Below, piece after piece: positions 1 through 5,216 of a DNA stretch of 7,623 nt; the first letter of the stretch is position 1, and each line of letters begins with the position of its first letter. Made by a program: the position numbers and the translations under genes. The stretch is taken from contig DCUI01000271.1 of the NCBI GenBank assembly GCA_002327785.1, positions 45,176-52,798 of the forward strand. The letters are read 5' to 3'. Under the pieces are notes generated by a model. That model had not been told where the DNA came from, ran no database searches, and saw only the letters and a list, made by a program, of their open reading frames with translations. Origin of the DNA: Phycisphaerales bacterium UBA2218. Its GTDB lineage: Bacteria; Planctomycetota; Phycisphaerae; Sedimentisphaerales; Anaerobacaceae.

Positions 1-770
1 CGCTCGGCGATGTTCATGTTCGCCATGATCTTGATGCGGGAAATGATTGCGGCGTGCAGCCGCTTGGAGGAGGGAGTTTTCTCCAGCAGAAGGCCGTCGA
101 TGCGATACTTGATCTTCACCTCCCGATCGAACGGCTCGATATGAATGTCGCTCGCGCGAGACTCAATCGCTTCATAGATAATCAGGTTGACGAGGTTGAC
201 AAGAGACGGCTCCCGCGCCAACTCATGCAGCTTGGCGGGCGAGAAATCGCCGTTGCCCAGGTCTTCATCCGCCCGCTGTTCCGCGGGCGCCAGATTGTCC
301 AGCATCCGGGCCACGTTGCTGCCATAGAATTTCAGCACGGCGTGCTCAAGCTGGGCCGGGTCCGCATAAAACCGCTGAATCAGACAACCCGTCACCAGCC
401 GCAGGTCTTCTGCCGTCTGCAGTTGAAGCGGGTCCGTCATCGCCACCGCCAGACGGCCGTTCTCCCGCCACAGCGGCAGGACGTTGTATTTGCTCACCAG
501 CTCAGCAGGCACAAGGCCAATGATCTCGCCGCCGATGGACACCACCGACAGGTCGATCTTCTCAATCCCCGCCTGGATCGCAAGGGCCTCGTTCAAGTGA
601 GCCTGTGTTACATACCCCAACTCCAGGAGGATCTGGCCCAACTGCCTGTGCTTGACCTTCTGCTCGGCCAAGGCAACGCCCAGATCGGCCTCATCGAGGT
701 AGGCCCTTTCACAGAGCAATTCACCCAGTTTCTTCTTTTGAACCGTACTACCGTGTGGGTCTATCCCCAT
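1..770 (-). CDS. GspE/PilB-family secretion or pilus assembly ATPase, N-terminal part (3' end outside window)
   Basis: Hexameric cytoplasmic ATPase that powers pseudopilus or pilus assembly at the inner membrane. About 256 residues are visible; the frame is open to the window edge. Residues 1 to about 155 look like the GspE/MshE N-terminal domain: helical repeats with the pattern LGQILLELGYV, then LAVAMTDPLQ near residue 130 and an LxxVTG turn, a typical layout. Residues from about 185 begin the ATPase core with PSLVNLVNLIIYEAI, ASDIHIEP (about 206-213) and KIKYRIDG (about 218-225), the hallmark just ahead of the nucleotide-binding domain. Walker A, the Asp and His boxes and Walker B lie outside the window, so catalytic competence cannot be judged. 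The ATG at 770 has a GAGG-type site about 9 nt upstream and fits the usual N-terminus. GspE and PilB cannot be separated on this part alone. The gene is transcribed away from a long empty spacer. Confidence 0.93.
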   Translation of the reverse strand, partial: MGIDPHGSTVQKKKLGELLCERAYLDEADLGVALAEQKVKHRQLGQILLELGYVTQAHLNEALAIQAGIEKIDLSVVSIGGEIIGLVPAELVSKYNVLPLWRENGRLAVAMTDPLQLQTAEDLRLVTGCLIQRFYADPAQLEHAVLKFYGSNVARMLDNLAPAEQRADEDLGNGDFSPAKLHELAREPSLVNLVNLIIYEAIESRASDIHIEPFDREVKIKYRIDGLLLEKTPSSKRLHAAIISRIKIMANMNIAE

Positions 771-1032
771 TCCCGAACCTCAAAGCAACAAGGCTGCAAA
801 CCTGTAAATCCAGGCAGGCCAACCGTTTACATCTCACATATCGTTGCCGCCATCGAGACACTCCCCATCGCCTCGCCAGACACTCATCCGCCGTGCGACC
901 GGGGGTTGACGCAGACCAGAACCGAAATCCATGGCGATCGCGTCCATCGCACCGCCGCACATCATACGCGAGCAACGGTGCGAAACCAGACAGCGAGTCC
1001 CCAGCAGCTAATAGTATCAGACGCTTCAAGAT

Positions 1033-1061
1033 AGCGATTTGTTACACGAAAATCGCTTTTT
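1033..1061 (+). terminator. Terminator-like hairpin with short T run (plus-strand sense)
   Basis: AGCGATTT (1033-1040) pairs perfectly with AAATCGCT (1050-1057) around a 9-nt loop and runs into five T residues (1057-1061). This resembles an intrinsic terminator for rightward transcription, yet no rightward gene precedes it. On the minus strand it lies about 260 nt ahead of the secretion ATPase start without a T run and could be a leader structure. The stem has only three G-C pairs, so it is weak. Confidence 0.3.
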
Positions 1062-1263
1062 CGAGGTTTGGCTCACCGCCGGGCACGACCCATCGAACTG
1101 AACGCGTACCGGCTTTTGAGAGGGCAGCGTCATTCCTGCCGAGCCGGTCATGGGCATTCGGCCCACCCGAAGGGGATGAAACCGAGCCAAGCCCTTTTCG
1201 ATCCTGCCTCCCGGCATGCGACTCTCCGCCGGCACCATCCTTTCGACAGCGGGAAAAAATCAG

Positions 1264-1292
1264 TTGACACTCTCAAGTGCTGCTGCAACAAT
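1264..1292 (+). promoter_or_regulatory. Promoter-like site upstream of the HEAT-repeat gene
   Basis: A perfect TTGACA (1264-1269) is followed after 17 nt by AACAAT (1287-1292), four of six matches to the -10 consensus. An A-rich run (AAAAAA at about 1255-1260) precedes it. It points toward the HEAT-repeat gene, whose start is 430 nt further on, so it would imply a long leader or a separate small transcript. The weak -10 keeps confidence low. Confidence 0.35.
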
Positions 1293-1424
1293 GAAATGCA
1301 TCACAGCGGCGTCGCTGAAGCGACTTGCGAATCTTTCCCAGCGGCACCCGCAACAGAATGCAGATGCGCGCGGCTGAGCTTGTGACCGGACATGGCTGCC
1401 AAGCTTGACGACGACTGTGTCCTG

Positions 1425-1454
1425 GCACCCGGTCGAAAAACGGCCCACGGGTGC
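1425..1454 (+). other. Bulged hairpin in intergenic region
   Basis: GCACCC (1425-1430) pairs with GGGTGC (1449-1454), and directly inside it GGTCG (1431-1435) pairs with CGGCC (1441-1445) with one G-U pair around an AAAAA loop; CAC (1446-1448) is bulged. There are 11 pairs in all. No T run follows, so it is not a classical terminator. It lies 133-162 nt downstream of the promoter-like site at 1264-1292 and could be part of a leader RNA. Confidence 0.35.
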
Positions 1455-1707
1455 GGATCACCGTCAACGAGGGAGTTGGCACGGGTGAGTTCAATGCGCA
1501 GGCTTTCGACTGGAGGATAAGCAGGGATGCTCAAATCCAGGCATGGAGTGGGTAGGGTATGGCTGTGGGCACGTTGTCTGTTGGGGGATCTGGCGGCACG
1601 TGAATTCACCTTGATTCCCACACGCCCGCCTGCAACAGTGCCCTTGACTCCAGAGAGACGCGTGCATGGCGATTCTCAACGAATGGATTGTGGTCATCAA
1701 GGCACAC

Positions 1708-1713
1708 GGGAGG
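1708..1713 (+). promoter_or_regulatory. Ribosome binding site deciding the HEAT-protein start
   Basis: GGGAGG, 7 nt ahead of the ATG at 1721. The longer in-frame start at 1688 has no comparable site. Confidence 0.7.
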
Positions 1714-1720
1714 TGGCGCT

Positions 1721-2197
1721 ATGAGACTGGAGAAAAGGCAACCGTCGGGCCGCGAGAAGGATGAGGCGTCCCTGCAACTGCTGGAGAAGTTGCGCGAACA
1801 ACTGTACTCATCGAACATTTCAACTGTCCGACAGAGCGCTTTTCATTTGTCCTGGATGCAGGAGGATGGTCTGGAGATCCTGCGGGAGGCCTTGCTCGGC
1901 GACACTCCCCGCCGGACCAAGAGTGCCGCGGCCTACGGACTTCGAAAAATGCGAGGCAGGATGCGGAAACGGGCCGAGCAGACCCTGATCGAAGGAACCT
2001 CCGATTCCGACCGTTTGACCGCGGAGATTTCTCACAATGCCCTGGTAGCGGTCCAGAAAAGCAAATCGCCCCCGAAGCACGCGCCGCGATCCAAAGCCAA
2101 GTTCGAAATCCGTGAAATCCCCGGGAAATCACACCCGAAGAGGCAACCGCACCAAGGAAAACGGCCGGACGGTCACAAGCCATCCCACAGACGCTGA
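1721..2197 (+). CDS. Short HEAT-repeat protein with basic C-terminal tail
   Basis: A 158-residue cytosolic protein without signal peptide or membrane segment. Residues 16-92 form alpha-helical hairpins of HEAT/armadillo style: LQLLEKLREQLYSS, then VRQSAFHLSW, DGLEILREALLG, TKSAAAYGLRKM and KRAEQTLIEG. Such folds are protein or nucleic-acid binding scaffolds. Residues 113-158 look disordered and strongly basic: 20 of 46 are Lys, Arg or His and only three acidic, ending in HRR, which suggests nucleic-acid or ribosome contact (inference). The start at 1721 is chosen over an in-frame GTG/ATG-like option 33 nt upstream because GGGAGG sits 7 nt before it and the extra eleven residues look uninformative. 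Similar short HEAT proteins with basic tails are, as I recall, common in Sedimentisphaerales-type planctomycetes. The role is unknown. It stands alone, with long spacers on both sides. Confidence 0.85.
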   Translation: MRLEKRQPSGREKDEASLQLLEKLREQLYSSNISTVRQSAFHLSWMQEDGLEILREALLGDTPRRTKSAAAYGLRKMRGRMRKRAEQTLIEGTSDSDRLTAEISHNALVAVQKSKSPPKHAPRSKAKFEIREIPGKSHPKRQPHQGKRPDGHKPSHRR

Positions 2198-2239
2198 CGA
2201 TGCACATCGGCGAATTTTGATTTTGCCATTTTTCTCATT
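2192..2239 (+). terminator. Terminator-like hairpin over the HEAT-protein stop codon
   Basis: CGC (2192-2194) pairs with GCG (2210-2212) and CGAT (2198-2201) with ATCG (2206-2209) around a GCAC loop; the stop codon TGA is the bulge between the two short helices. A T-rich tract, with AATTTTGATTTTG followed by more T runs, comes directly after. The stem is short (7 pairs), so it may be a weak terminator; the T-rich tract may instead serve as the upstream element of the next promoter. Confidence 0.35.
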
Positions 2240-2245
2240 TTACAC

Positions 2246-2274
2246 TTGACATTACCGGCCCTTGATAAGAGAAT
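2246..2274 (+). promoter_or_regulatory. Strong sigma-70-type promoter candidate
   Basis: A perfect TTGACA (2246-2251) and GAGAAT (2269-2274, four of six matches, keeping the A2, A5 and T6 positions) are 17 nt apart. The 30 bases upstream (about 2213-2243) are rich in T runs, unusual in this GC-rich DNA and like an UP element. Transcription would begin near 2281, after the HEAT-protein gene and about 1 kb ahead of the secreted-protein start. It is the best promoter match I see in the window. Confidence 0.55.
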
Positions 2275-2717
2275 GCCGCGCAATGGCGGTCCCTCAATGG
2301 AGGAGGGCCAGCCGAAAGCCACCAAGGATTGGTGTGCTTCCCAAGGATGATGGTGCAGCAGCACGGTGCGCCGAATGACGGTTGCCCGGAGTACAGGAGT
2401 GCCGGGTATAAAGACCGTGGCAAGGAGGCATGGAGTGATATTGTCAGGGGGAATGTTTCGGGCAGCCCGTGTCGGGCCATGGGTTTGTCGTTTCGCGGCT
2501 CGGCAAGCGCTTTCGGATTTGGGGGCGGTCACCGCAAGGTCATCCATGCCGGGGGGGTTTTGTCCGCCGTTGTACACGGCGACAATTGTCTGCTGTCGCA
2601 TTCGATCACCGAGTAGAACGACCCCAAGCCCCCTGCTCACCTCCTCCCGACGAAAAACGGCCGTCCCGGTGGCTCATCCCTACGAGACACTTGGACGGCG
2701 TATTCCCAGGCACAGGG

Positions 2718-2745
2718 CCGGAAGACGGCACGGAAGCCGTTCCGG
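2718..2745 (+). repeat. Inverted repeat, 10 bp with 2-nt bulge
   Basis: CCGGA (2718-2722) pairs with TCCGG (2741-2745) and ACGGC (2725-2729) with GCCGT (2736-2740); AG (2723-2724) is bulged and ACGGAA is the loop. Confidence 0.5.
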
Positions 2746-2814
2746 AGAGCTGCGATCCGGTATCGTCCTACACCCGACGAACCTGAGTTCCATCCAGGTA
2801 AACCCCAGTATGTC

Positions 2815-2843
2815 CCGCTGCAGGATTCCTGGACCTGCAGTGG
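2815..2843 (+). repeat. Inverted repeat, 10 bp
   Basis: CCGCTGCAGG (2815-2824) pairs with CCTGCAGTGG (2834-2843) with one G-U pair, around a 9-nt loop. Confidence 0.5.
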
Positions 2844-2883
2844 CGTATCCATGGGTCATGCGAGCGAGAAAATGGAGAAATCG

Positions 2884-2906
2884 GAAGCACGATGAGCCCG
2901 TGCTTC
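2884..2906 (+). repeat. Perfect 8-bp inverted repeat
   Basis: GAAGCACG (2884-2891) pairs perfectly with CGTGCTTC (2899-2906) around ATGAGCC. Three CTGCGA copies follow directly at 2908-2913, 2914-2919 and 2921-2926. Confidence 0.5.
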
Positions 2907-2981
2907 GCTGCGACTGCGACCTGCGATTTTCGTTCCCCTAAAGCAGCGCGTGTTTTCTGCATCGGATGCGCTCGCATTATC

Positions 2982-3017
2982 ATGGGTTGATGGGTCATGG
3001 AGGACCCGTCAATCCAT
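2982..3017 (+). repeat. 15-bp hairpin, first of a tandem pair
   Basis: Bases 2982-2996 pair with 3003-3017 around the loop ATGGAG. Thirteen pairs are Watson-Crick and two are G-U in plus-strand RNA (2986 with 3013, 2991 with 3008). No T run follows. Confidence 0.6.
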
Positions 3018-3022
3018 TGGGT

Positions 3023-3056
3023 CTGGCGCCAGGGGAGCACGCTCCTCTGGCGCCGG
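3023..3056 (+). repeat. 13-15-bp GC-rich hairpin, second of the tandem pair
   Basis: GGCGCCAGGGGAG (3025-3037) pairs with CTCCTCTGGCGCC (3042-3054) with one G-U pair around a CACG loop. Two more pairs, one of them G-U, can be added outside. It starts only 5 nt after the preceding hairpin. There is no T run, so it is unlikely to be an ordinary intrinsic terminator. Confidence 0.6.
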
Positions 3057-3143
3057 TCGTTGACCAGGCACTCCAGGGCAGGAAAGGAGGTATCGAGCAC
3101 ACAAAGTGGACAATTAGAACTCGTGGACGGAAGCACCAGGGAA

Positions 3144-3163
3144 GCGTCTCGTCGGAGAGACGC
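3144..3163 (+). repeat. Perfect 7-bp hairpin upstream of the secreted-protein gene
   Basis: GCGTCTC (3144-3150) pairs with GAGACGC (3157-3163) around GTCGGA. It is 122 nt ahead of the start codon at 3286, followed by the 10-bp palindrome GGTGGCCACC at 3181-3190. Confidence 0.45.
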
Positions 3164-3274
3164 ATGAGCCTGTCGGGATCGGTGGCCACCACGAACCATG
3201 TCTTCACGAGGTCCCGGCAACATATCAAGGATGAGGCCAAAACCGGCTCCCAGGCAACAAGAGTCGGAATCTGA

Positions 3275-3280
3275 AAGGAG
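3275..3280 (+). promoter_or_regulatory. Ribosome binding site of the secreted-protein gene
   Basis: AAGGAG, 5 nt before the ATG at 3286, close to the consensus and fixing the start. Confidence 0.75.
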
Positions 3281-3285
3281 TTTCT

Positions 3286-3744
3286 ATGTCAAGGAGGAGC
3301 CTATTGATCGTGGGGTTGCTCGCAGTCCTGTGGACAGCCGCCGCACCGGCGGGAGAGATCAAGACCCATTACTGGCCCAGCGCGCCTATACCGCTGGAAA
3401 TCGCGTCGATTCCCGTTGTCATGGACGTCGGCTACTGGATCAAGATTGTGAACCAGAACGCCTTCATCAAGCTCAAGCAGAAGTCCATCAACACCTACGA
3501 AGGGTGCACCGATCTGCAGATCCGATGCAACGTCGACTTGGCGATGAGTTGCTCGATTTCGCCAACCGGGACGGTGAAAGGCACGTATTCGTGCTCTATC
3601 GTCGGCCCGAATATCAACGTCCCCGGCGGCACGATGGCCGTATGCGCCATGCTCAAGAACCCCGACCTGGTCAGTCATCCCGGCGGCACGACGAACTTGC
3701 AGGTTGCCACGGTAACCATACGAGTCGTACCGCGATCGTTGTAG
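3286..3744 (+). CDS. Small secreted protein of unknown function, five cysteines
   Basis: A 152-residue protein. A Sec signal peptide is clear: basic MSRR, hydrophobic LLIVGLLAVLW at about 6-16, and an A-x-A site giving cleavage near Ala22/Gly23. The mature part of about 130 residues is short beta-strand-like sequence with no second membrane segment, cell-wall anchor or lipobox. Five cysteines lie at 74, 81, 89, 103 and 120, so one or two disulfides are possible in the exported protein. Repeated turns of the type PTGT, PGGT and PGGTTN, and alternating hydrophobic strands near the end (VATVTIRVV), suggest an all-beta domain. I recognise no family. Start 3286 is supported by AAGGAG 5 nt upstream. 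It is single-gene, preceded by the 1.1-kb gene-free region and convergent with the gene on its right. Periplasmic or extracellular location is inferred from the signal peptide only. Confidence 0.82.
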   Translation: MSRRSLLIVGLLAVLWTAAAPAGEIKTHYWPSAPIPLEIASIPVVMDVGYWIKIVNQNAFIKLKQKSINTYEGCTDLQIRCNVDLAMSCSISPTGTVKGTYSCSIVGPNINVPGGTMAVCAMLKNPDLVSHPGGTTNLQVATVTIRVVPRSL

Positions 3745-3772
3745 ACTTCGGCGTCTCCACGCTTTCCAGGAA

Positions 3773-3847
3773 AGAGTGTGTCAAGCCCTCGACGGGCACG
3801 CAATCGGTCGGCAAAGGGTGGATGCCTTCCATCCACCCTCACACTCT
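3773..3847. terminator. Nested inverted repeat between convergent genes, probable bidirectional terminator
   Basis: AGGGTGGATG (3815-3824) pairs perfectly with CATCCACCCT (3830-3839) around CCTTC. Directly outside it, AGAGTGTG (3773-3780) pairs perfectly with CACACTCT (3840-3847), and between lies a small GCCC/GGGC hairpin (3785-3797), so a three-way junction can form. It sits 29 nt after the secreted-protein stop and 30 nt from the end of the opposing gene, where a terminator for both is expected. There is no T run on either side, which is atypical. Confidence 0.5.
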
Positions 3848-3876
3848 CTCATCAGGTGATTGGTCCGGCTTTTCCG

Positions 3877-4356
3877 TTATGTGGAATCAGAGGCACAGGG
3901 CGGATCCCACTCGTTCGGAGCCTCTGCGTTCTGCGGCAGGCTCGCATCAATCGCGTGAGTGGTCACGATGCGATATTGCCCGTCCTCAAACACGATGTCC
4001 GTAATCTGAACCCCTCGGATCTGACGCTGCAGCAGTGTGTTCACATCGATGTGAAGCCTCGGGTATTCCCATTCAGCACAGTGGTCGGCCAGTGGAAACG
4101 AGGCCAGCATCTTGTCCACCAGCCAATCGAATCGATCGATGAGCCGGTTCGTCACGAGTTGCAGAATCGCCCGTCCCTCCACGAAGCCGGCAAACCGCAT
4201 TCCCACCCGAAGCGACTTGAGAACCGGCCAAGACGTCCTGACCCTGACTTTGATCTCCTCGGCCACCGCGTCAACATCCATCACCTCATCGGGAAGCAGC
4301 CCATTGGCATTCAGAATGCAGACAAGCTCCTCGCCCGACAGAATGACCTGTGCCAT
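3877..4356 (-). CDS. Conserved-looking cytosolic protein of unknown function, downstream of the ABC exporter
   Basis: A 159-residue protein with no signal peptide, membrane segment or cofactor motif that I recognise. It is mixed alpha/beta and acidic in its first third: an early helix-like LSGEELVCILNANGLLPDE, strands such as EEIKVRVRT, an aromatic-rich middle with RLIDRFDWLVDKMLASFPLA, then IDVNTLLQRQIRGVQITDIVFEDGQYRI, which looks like a short helix followed by two strands. The last about 20 residues look disordered. The ATG at 4356 is preferred to a GTG 6 nt upstream because AGAGG lies 9 nt before the ATG and only about 3 nt before the GTG. It follows the ABC permease gene by 68 nt on the same strand, so co-transcription is likely, but no functional link is shown by sequence. 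Codon use matches the neighbouring genes. Confidence 0.83.
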   Translation of the reverse strand: MAQVILSGEELVCILNANGLLPDEVMDVDAVAEEIKVRVRTSWPVLKSLRVGMRFAGFVEGRAILQLVTNRLIDRFDWLVDKMLASFPLADHCAEWEYPRLHIDVNTLLQRQIRGVQITDIVFEDGQYRIVTTHAIDASLPQNAEAPNEWDPPCASDST

Positions 4357-4424
4357 ACTCACATACCTCTTGCGGCTCGACGCCTAAGCGACCGACTGCC
4401 CGGAGAAAGAGAACGCCTGCCCGC

Positions 4425-5216
4425 CTAACTGACCAGACGCCGCCTGAGCCGCCGGATCGCCATCGCACCGAAAATCGCCGTGAACAGAATGATGTACGCC
4501 ACGCTGCCCAGAAGCACCGGCGTGTAGCGGCCGGCGCAAACCGCCCGTGAAAGACGAACCGCGTGTGTCAAAGGCATGATCTCTGCAACGAATCGGACCG
4601 ACTCCGGAAGATTGCCAACGGGAAAAACCACGCCGGAAAAGAAGAACATCGGCGAGATGATCCCCGTCAGATAGAAGTTGAAGTGGTTGATCGTCTTGAC
4701 GAACGACGTCACGAACAGCGACAGCGTCGCGAACATCATGCCCGTGAGGAAACCGACCAGGGGAGTCAGCAGGCCCGCCGGCAGCTTGATGATCCCAAAC
4801 GCCATCAGCACGCACAGCACAGCGAACGTGAAGAACAAGCCCTTGGTGCCGGCCCAGATGATCTCGCCCACAATCAGGTTGTTCACGGTGATCGGAGCCG
4901 CCAGCATCCCGTCGTAGACCTTCTCGAACTCCAGGCGAATGAACGTGCCGAAGGTACACTCATAGGCCGCCGTGAACATCGCTGCCGTGACCAGCAGGCC
5001 GGTTCCAAGGAAATTGATGTATGGCAGCCCATCCATGGGTTCCGTGATGTACTTGCCCAAGCCCAGACCCACGCCCATCAGGAACAGCAGCGGCTCCAGG
5101 AACGGCGGCAGGCCGTTGCTCAGCAGGTTCTTCGTGTACACCCGCGTATGGCGATACCATACGCTGAACAGTCTCTGCAAAAGCGACGGGTACGCCGTGG
5201 GATTACTGCTTCTCAT
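4425..5216 (-). CDS. ABC-2 type exporter permease, NodJ/DrrB family
   Basis: Inner-membrane permease of 263 residues, the usual length of NodJ-like proteins. Six hydrophobic segments lie near residues 37-56, 68-88, 115-142, 147-172, 180-200 and 235-254. The conserved block after the second segment reads FTAAYECTFGTF, followed by FEKVYDGMLAAPIT at about 97-110, the coupling region typical of this family. MFFFSGVVFPV at 190-200 and MPLTHAVRLSRA at 214-225 match the family's C-terminal half. The tail is basic (RRLRRR), expected on the cytoplasmic side. The gene starts inside the 3' end of the ATPase gene (14-nt overlap), with a GGAAGGG-like site ahead of the ATG, so the two are translationally coupled and probably act as a dimer of each subunit. 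The substrate is not readable from sequence; relatives export lipids, drugs or lipo-oligosaccharides. Confidence 0.93.
   Translation of the reverse strand: MRSSNPTAYPSLLQRLFSVWYRHTRVYTKNLLSNGLPPFLEPLLFLMGVGLGLGKYITEPMDGLPYINFLGTGLLVTAAMFTAAYECTFGTFIRLEFEKVYDGMLAAPITVNNLIVGEIIWAGTKGLFFTFAVLCVLMAFGIIKLPAGLLTPLVGFLTGMMFATLSLFVTSFVKTINHFNFYLTGIISPMFFFSGVVFPVGNLPESVRFVAEIMPLTHAVRLSRAVCAGRYTPVLLGSVAYIILFTAIFGAMAIRRLRRRLVS

Larger units (their letters stand above)
771..1720. other. Long intergenic region without a convincing gene
   Basis: About 950 bp separate the secretion ATPase (leaving leftward) from the HEAT-repeat gene (leaving rightward). Open frames here run on both strands but lack ribosome binding sites, recognisable domains and the codon use of the neighbouring genes; several use many rare-looking codons. 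The stretch holds a hairpin at 1033-1057, a promoter-like site at 1264-1292 and an 11-bp hairpin at 1425-1454, listed separately. The first ~250 bases next to 770 should contain the promoter and leader of the secretion ATPase gene, but I see no clear -35/-10 pair on the minus strand. Confidence 0.6.
2281..3190 (+). ncRNA. Candidate large structured RNA or long structured leader
   Basis: The stretch from the promoter at 2246-2274 to the secreted-protein gene at 3286 contains no gene I can support but many inverted repeats. Hairpins seen: 2291-2307 (5 bp), 2320-2334 (6 bp), 2465-2477 (5 bp), 2565-2581 (6 bp), 2718-2745 (10 bp, 2-nt bulge), 2815-2843 (10 bp), 2884-2906 (8 bp), 2982-3017 (15 bp), 3025-3054 (13 bp) and 3144-3163 (7 bp). 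The imperfect pairs in the long ones are G-U when read as plus-strand RNA and would be C-A mismatches on the other strand, although I searched allowing G-U, so this is biased. I looked for the conserved cores of RNase P RNA, tmRNA and SRP RNA and did not find them. The ends are guesses. It could be an independent RNA, a leader of the 3286 gene, or merely a GC-rich spacer. Confidence 0.3.

Noticed and set aside
748..1029. Leftward open frame starting MKRLILLAAG, overlapping the secretion ATPase start
   Set aside because: It begins with TTG, has no ribosome binding site, uses codons unlike neighbouring genes and resembles no family; the signal-peptide look is limited to ten residues.
54..1034. 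Long rightward open frame
   Set aside because: It lies mostly antisense to the secretion ATPase, whose family motifs are unmistakable; its protein is Arg/Gln/His-rich shadow sequence.
755..1267. Rightward open frame across the divergent spacer
   Set aside because: Arg/Ser/Pro-rich translation without domain, start site or codon bias; probably an open frame by GC content.
1301..1621. Leftward open frame of 106 residues
   Set aside because: No ribosome binding site and low-complexity shadow-like composition.
2173..2640. Leftward open frame over the promoter candidate
   Set aside because: Its end is antisense to the T-rich tract and the HEAT-protein end; no domain and no start signal.
1434..2662. 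12-base direct repeat CGAAAAACGGCC at 1434-1445 and 2651-2662
   Set aside because: About one such repeat is expected by chance in a window this size, and flanking bases do not match.
2908..2926. Three CTGCGA units
   Set aside because: Too short and too few for a CRISPR or a functional tandem repeat; noted only as local low complexity.
2366..2941. Rightward open frame of 191 residues in the candidate RNA region
   Set aside because: No ribosome binding site, Arg/Ser/Pro-rich composition, and two other frames are open across parts of the same stretch, as expected of GC-rich non-coding DNA.
2281..3190. RNase P RNA, tmRNA or SRP RNA
   Set aside because: I looked for the GAGGAAAGTCC core of RNase P RNA, the TTCGA-type tRNA-like end of tmRNA and the GGAAGCAGCC core of SRP RNA and found none on either strand.
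2768..3223. Leftward open frame of 151 residues
   Set aside because: It spans the long hairpins, has no start signal and reads as random GC-rich sequence.
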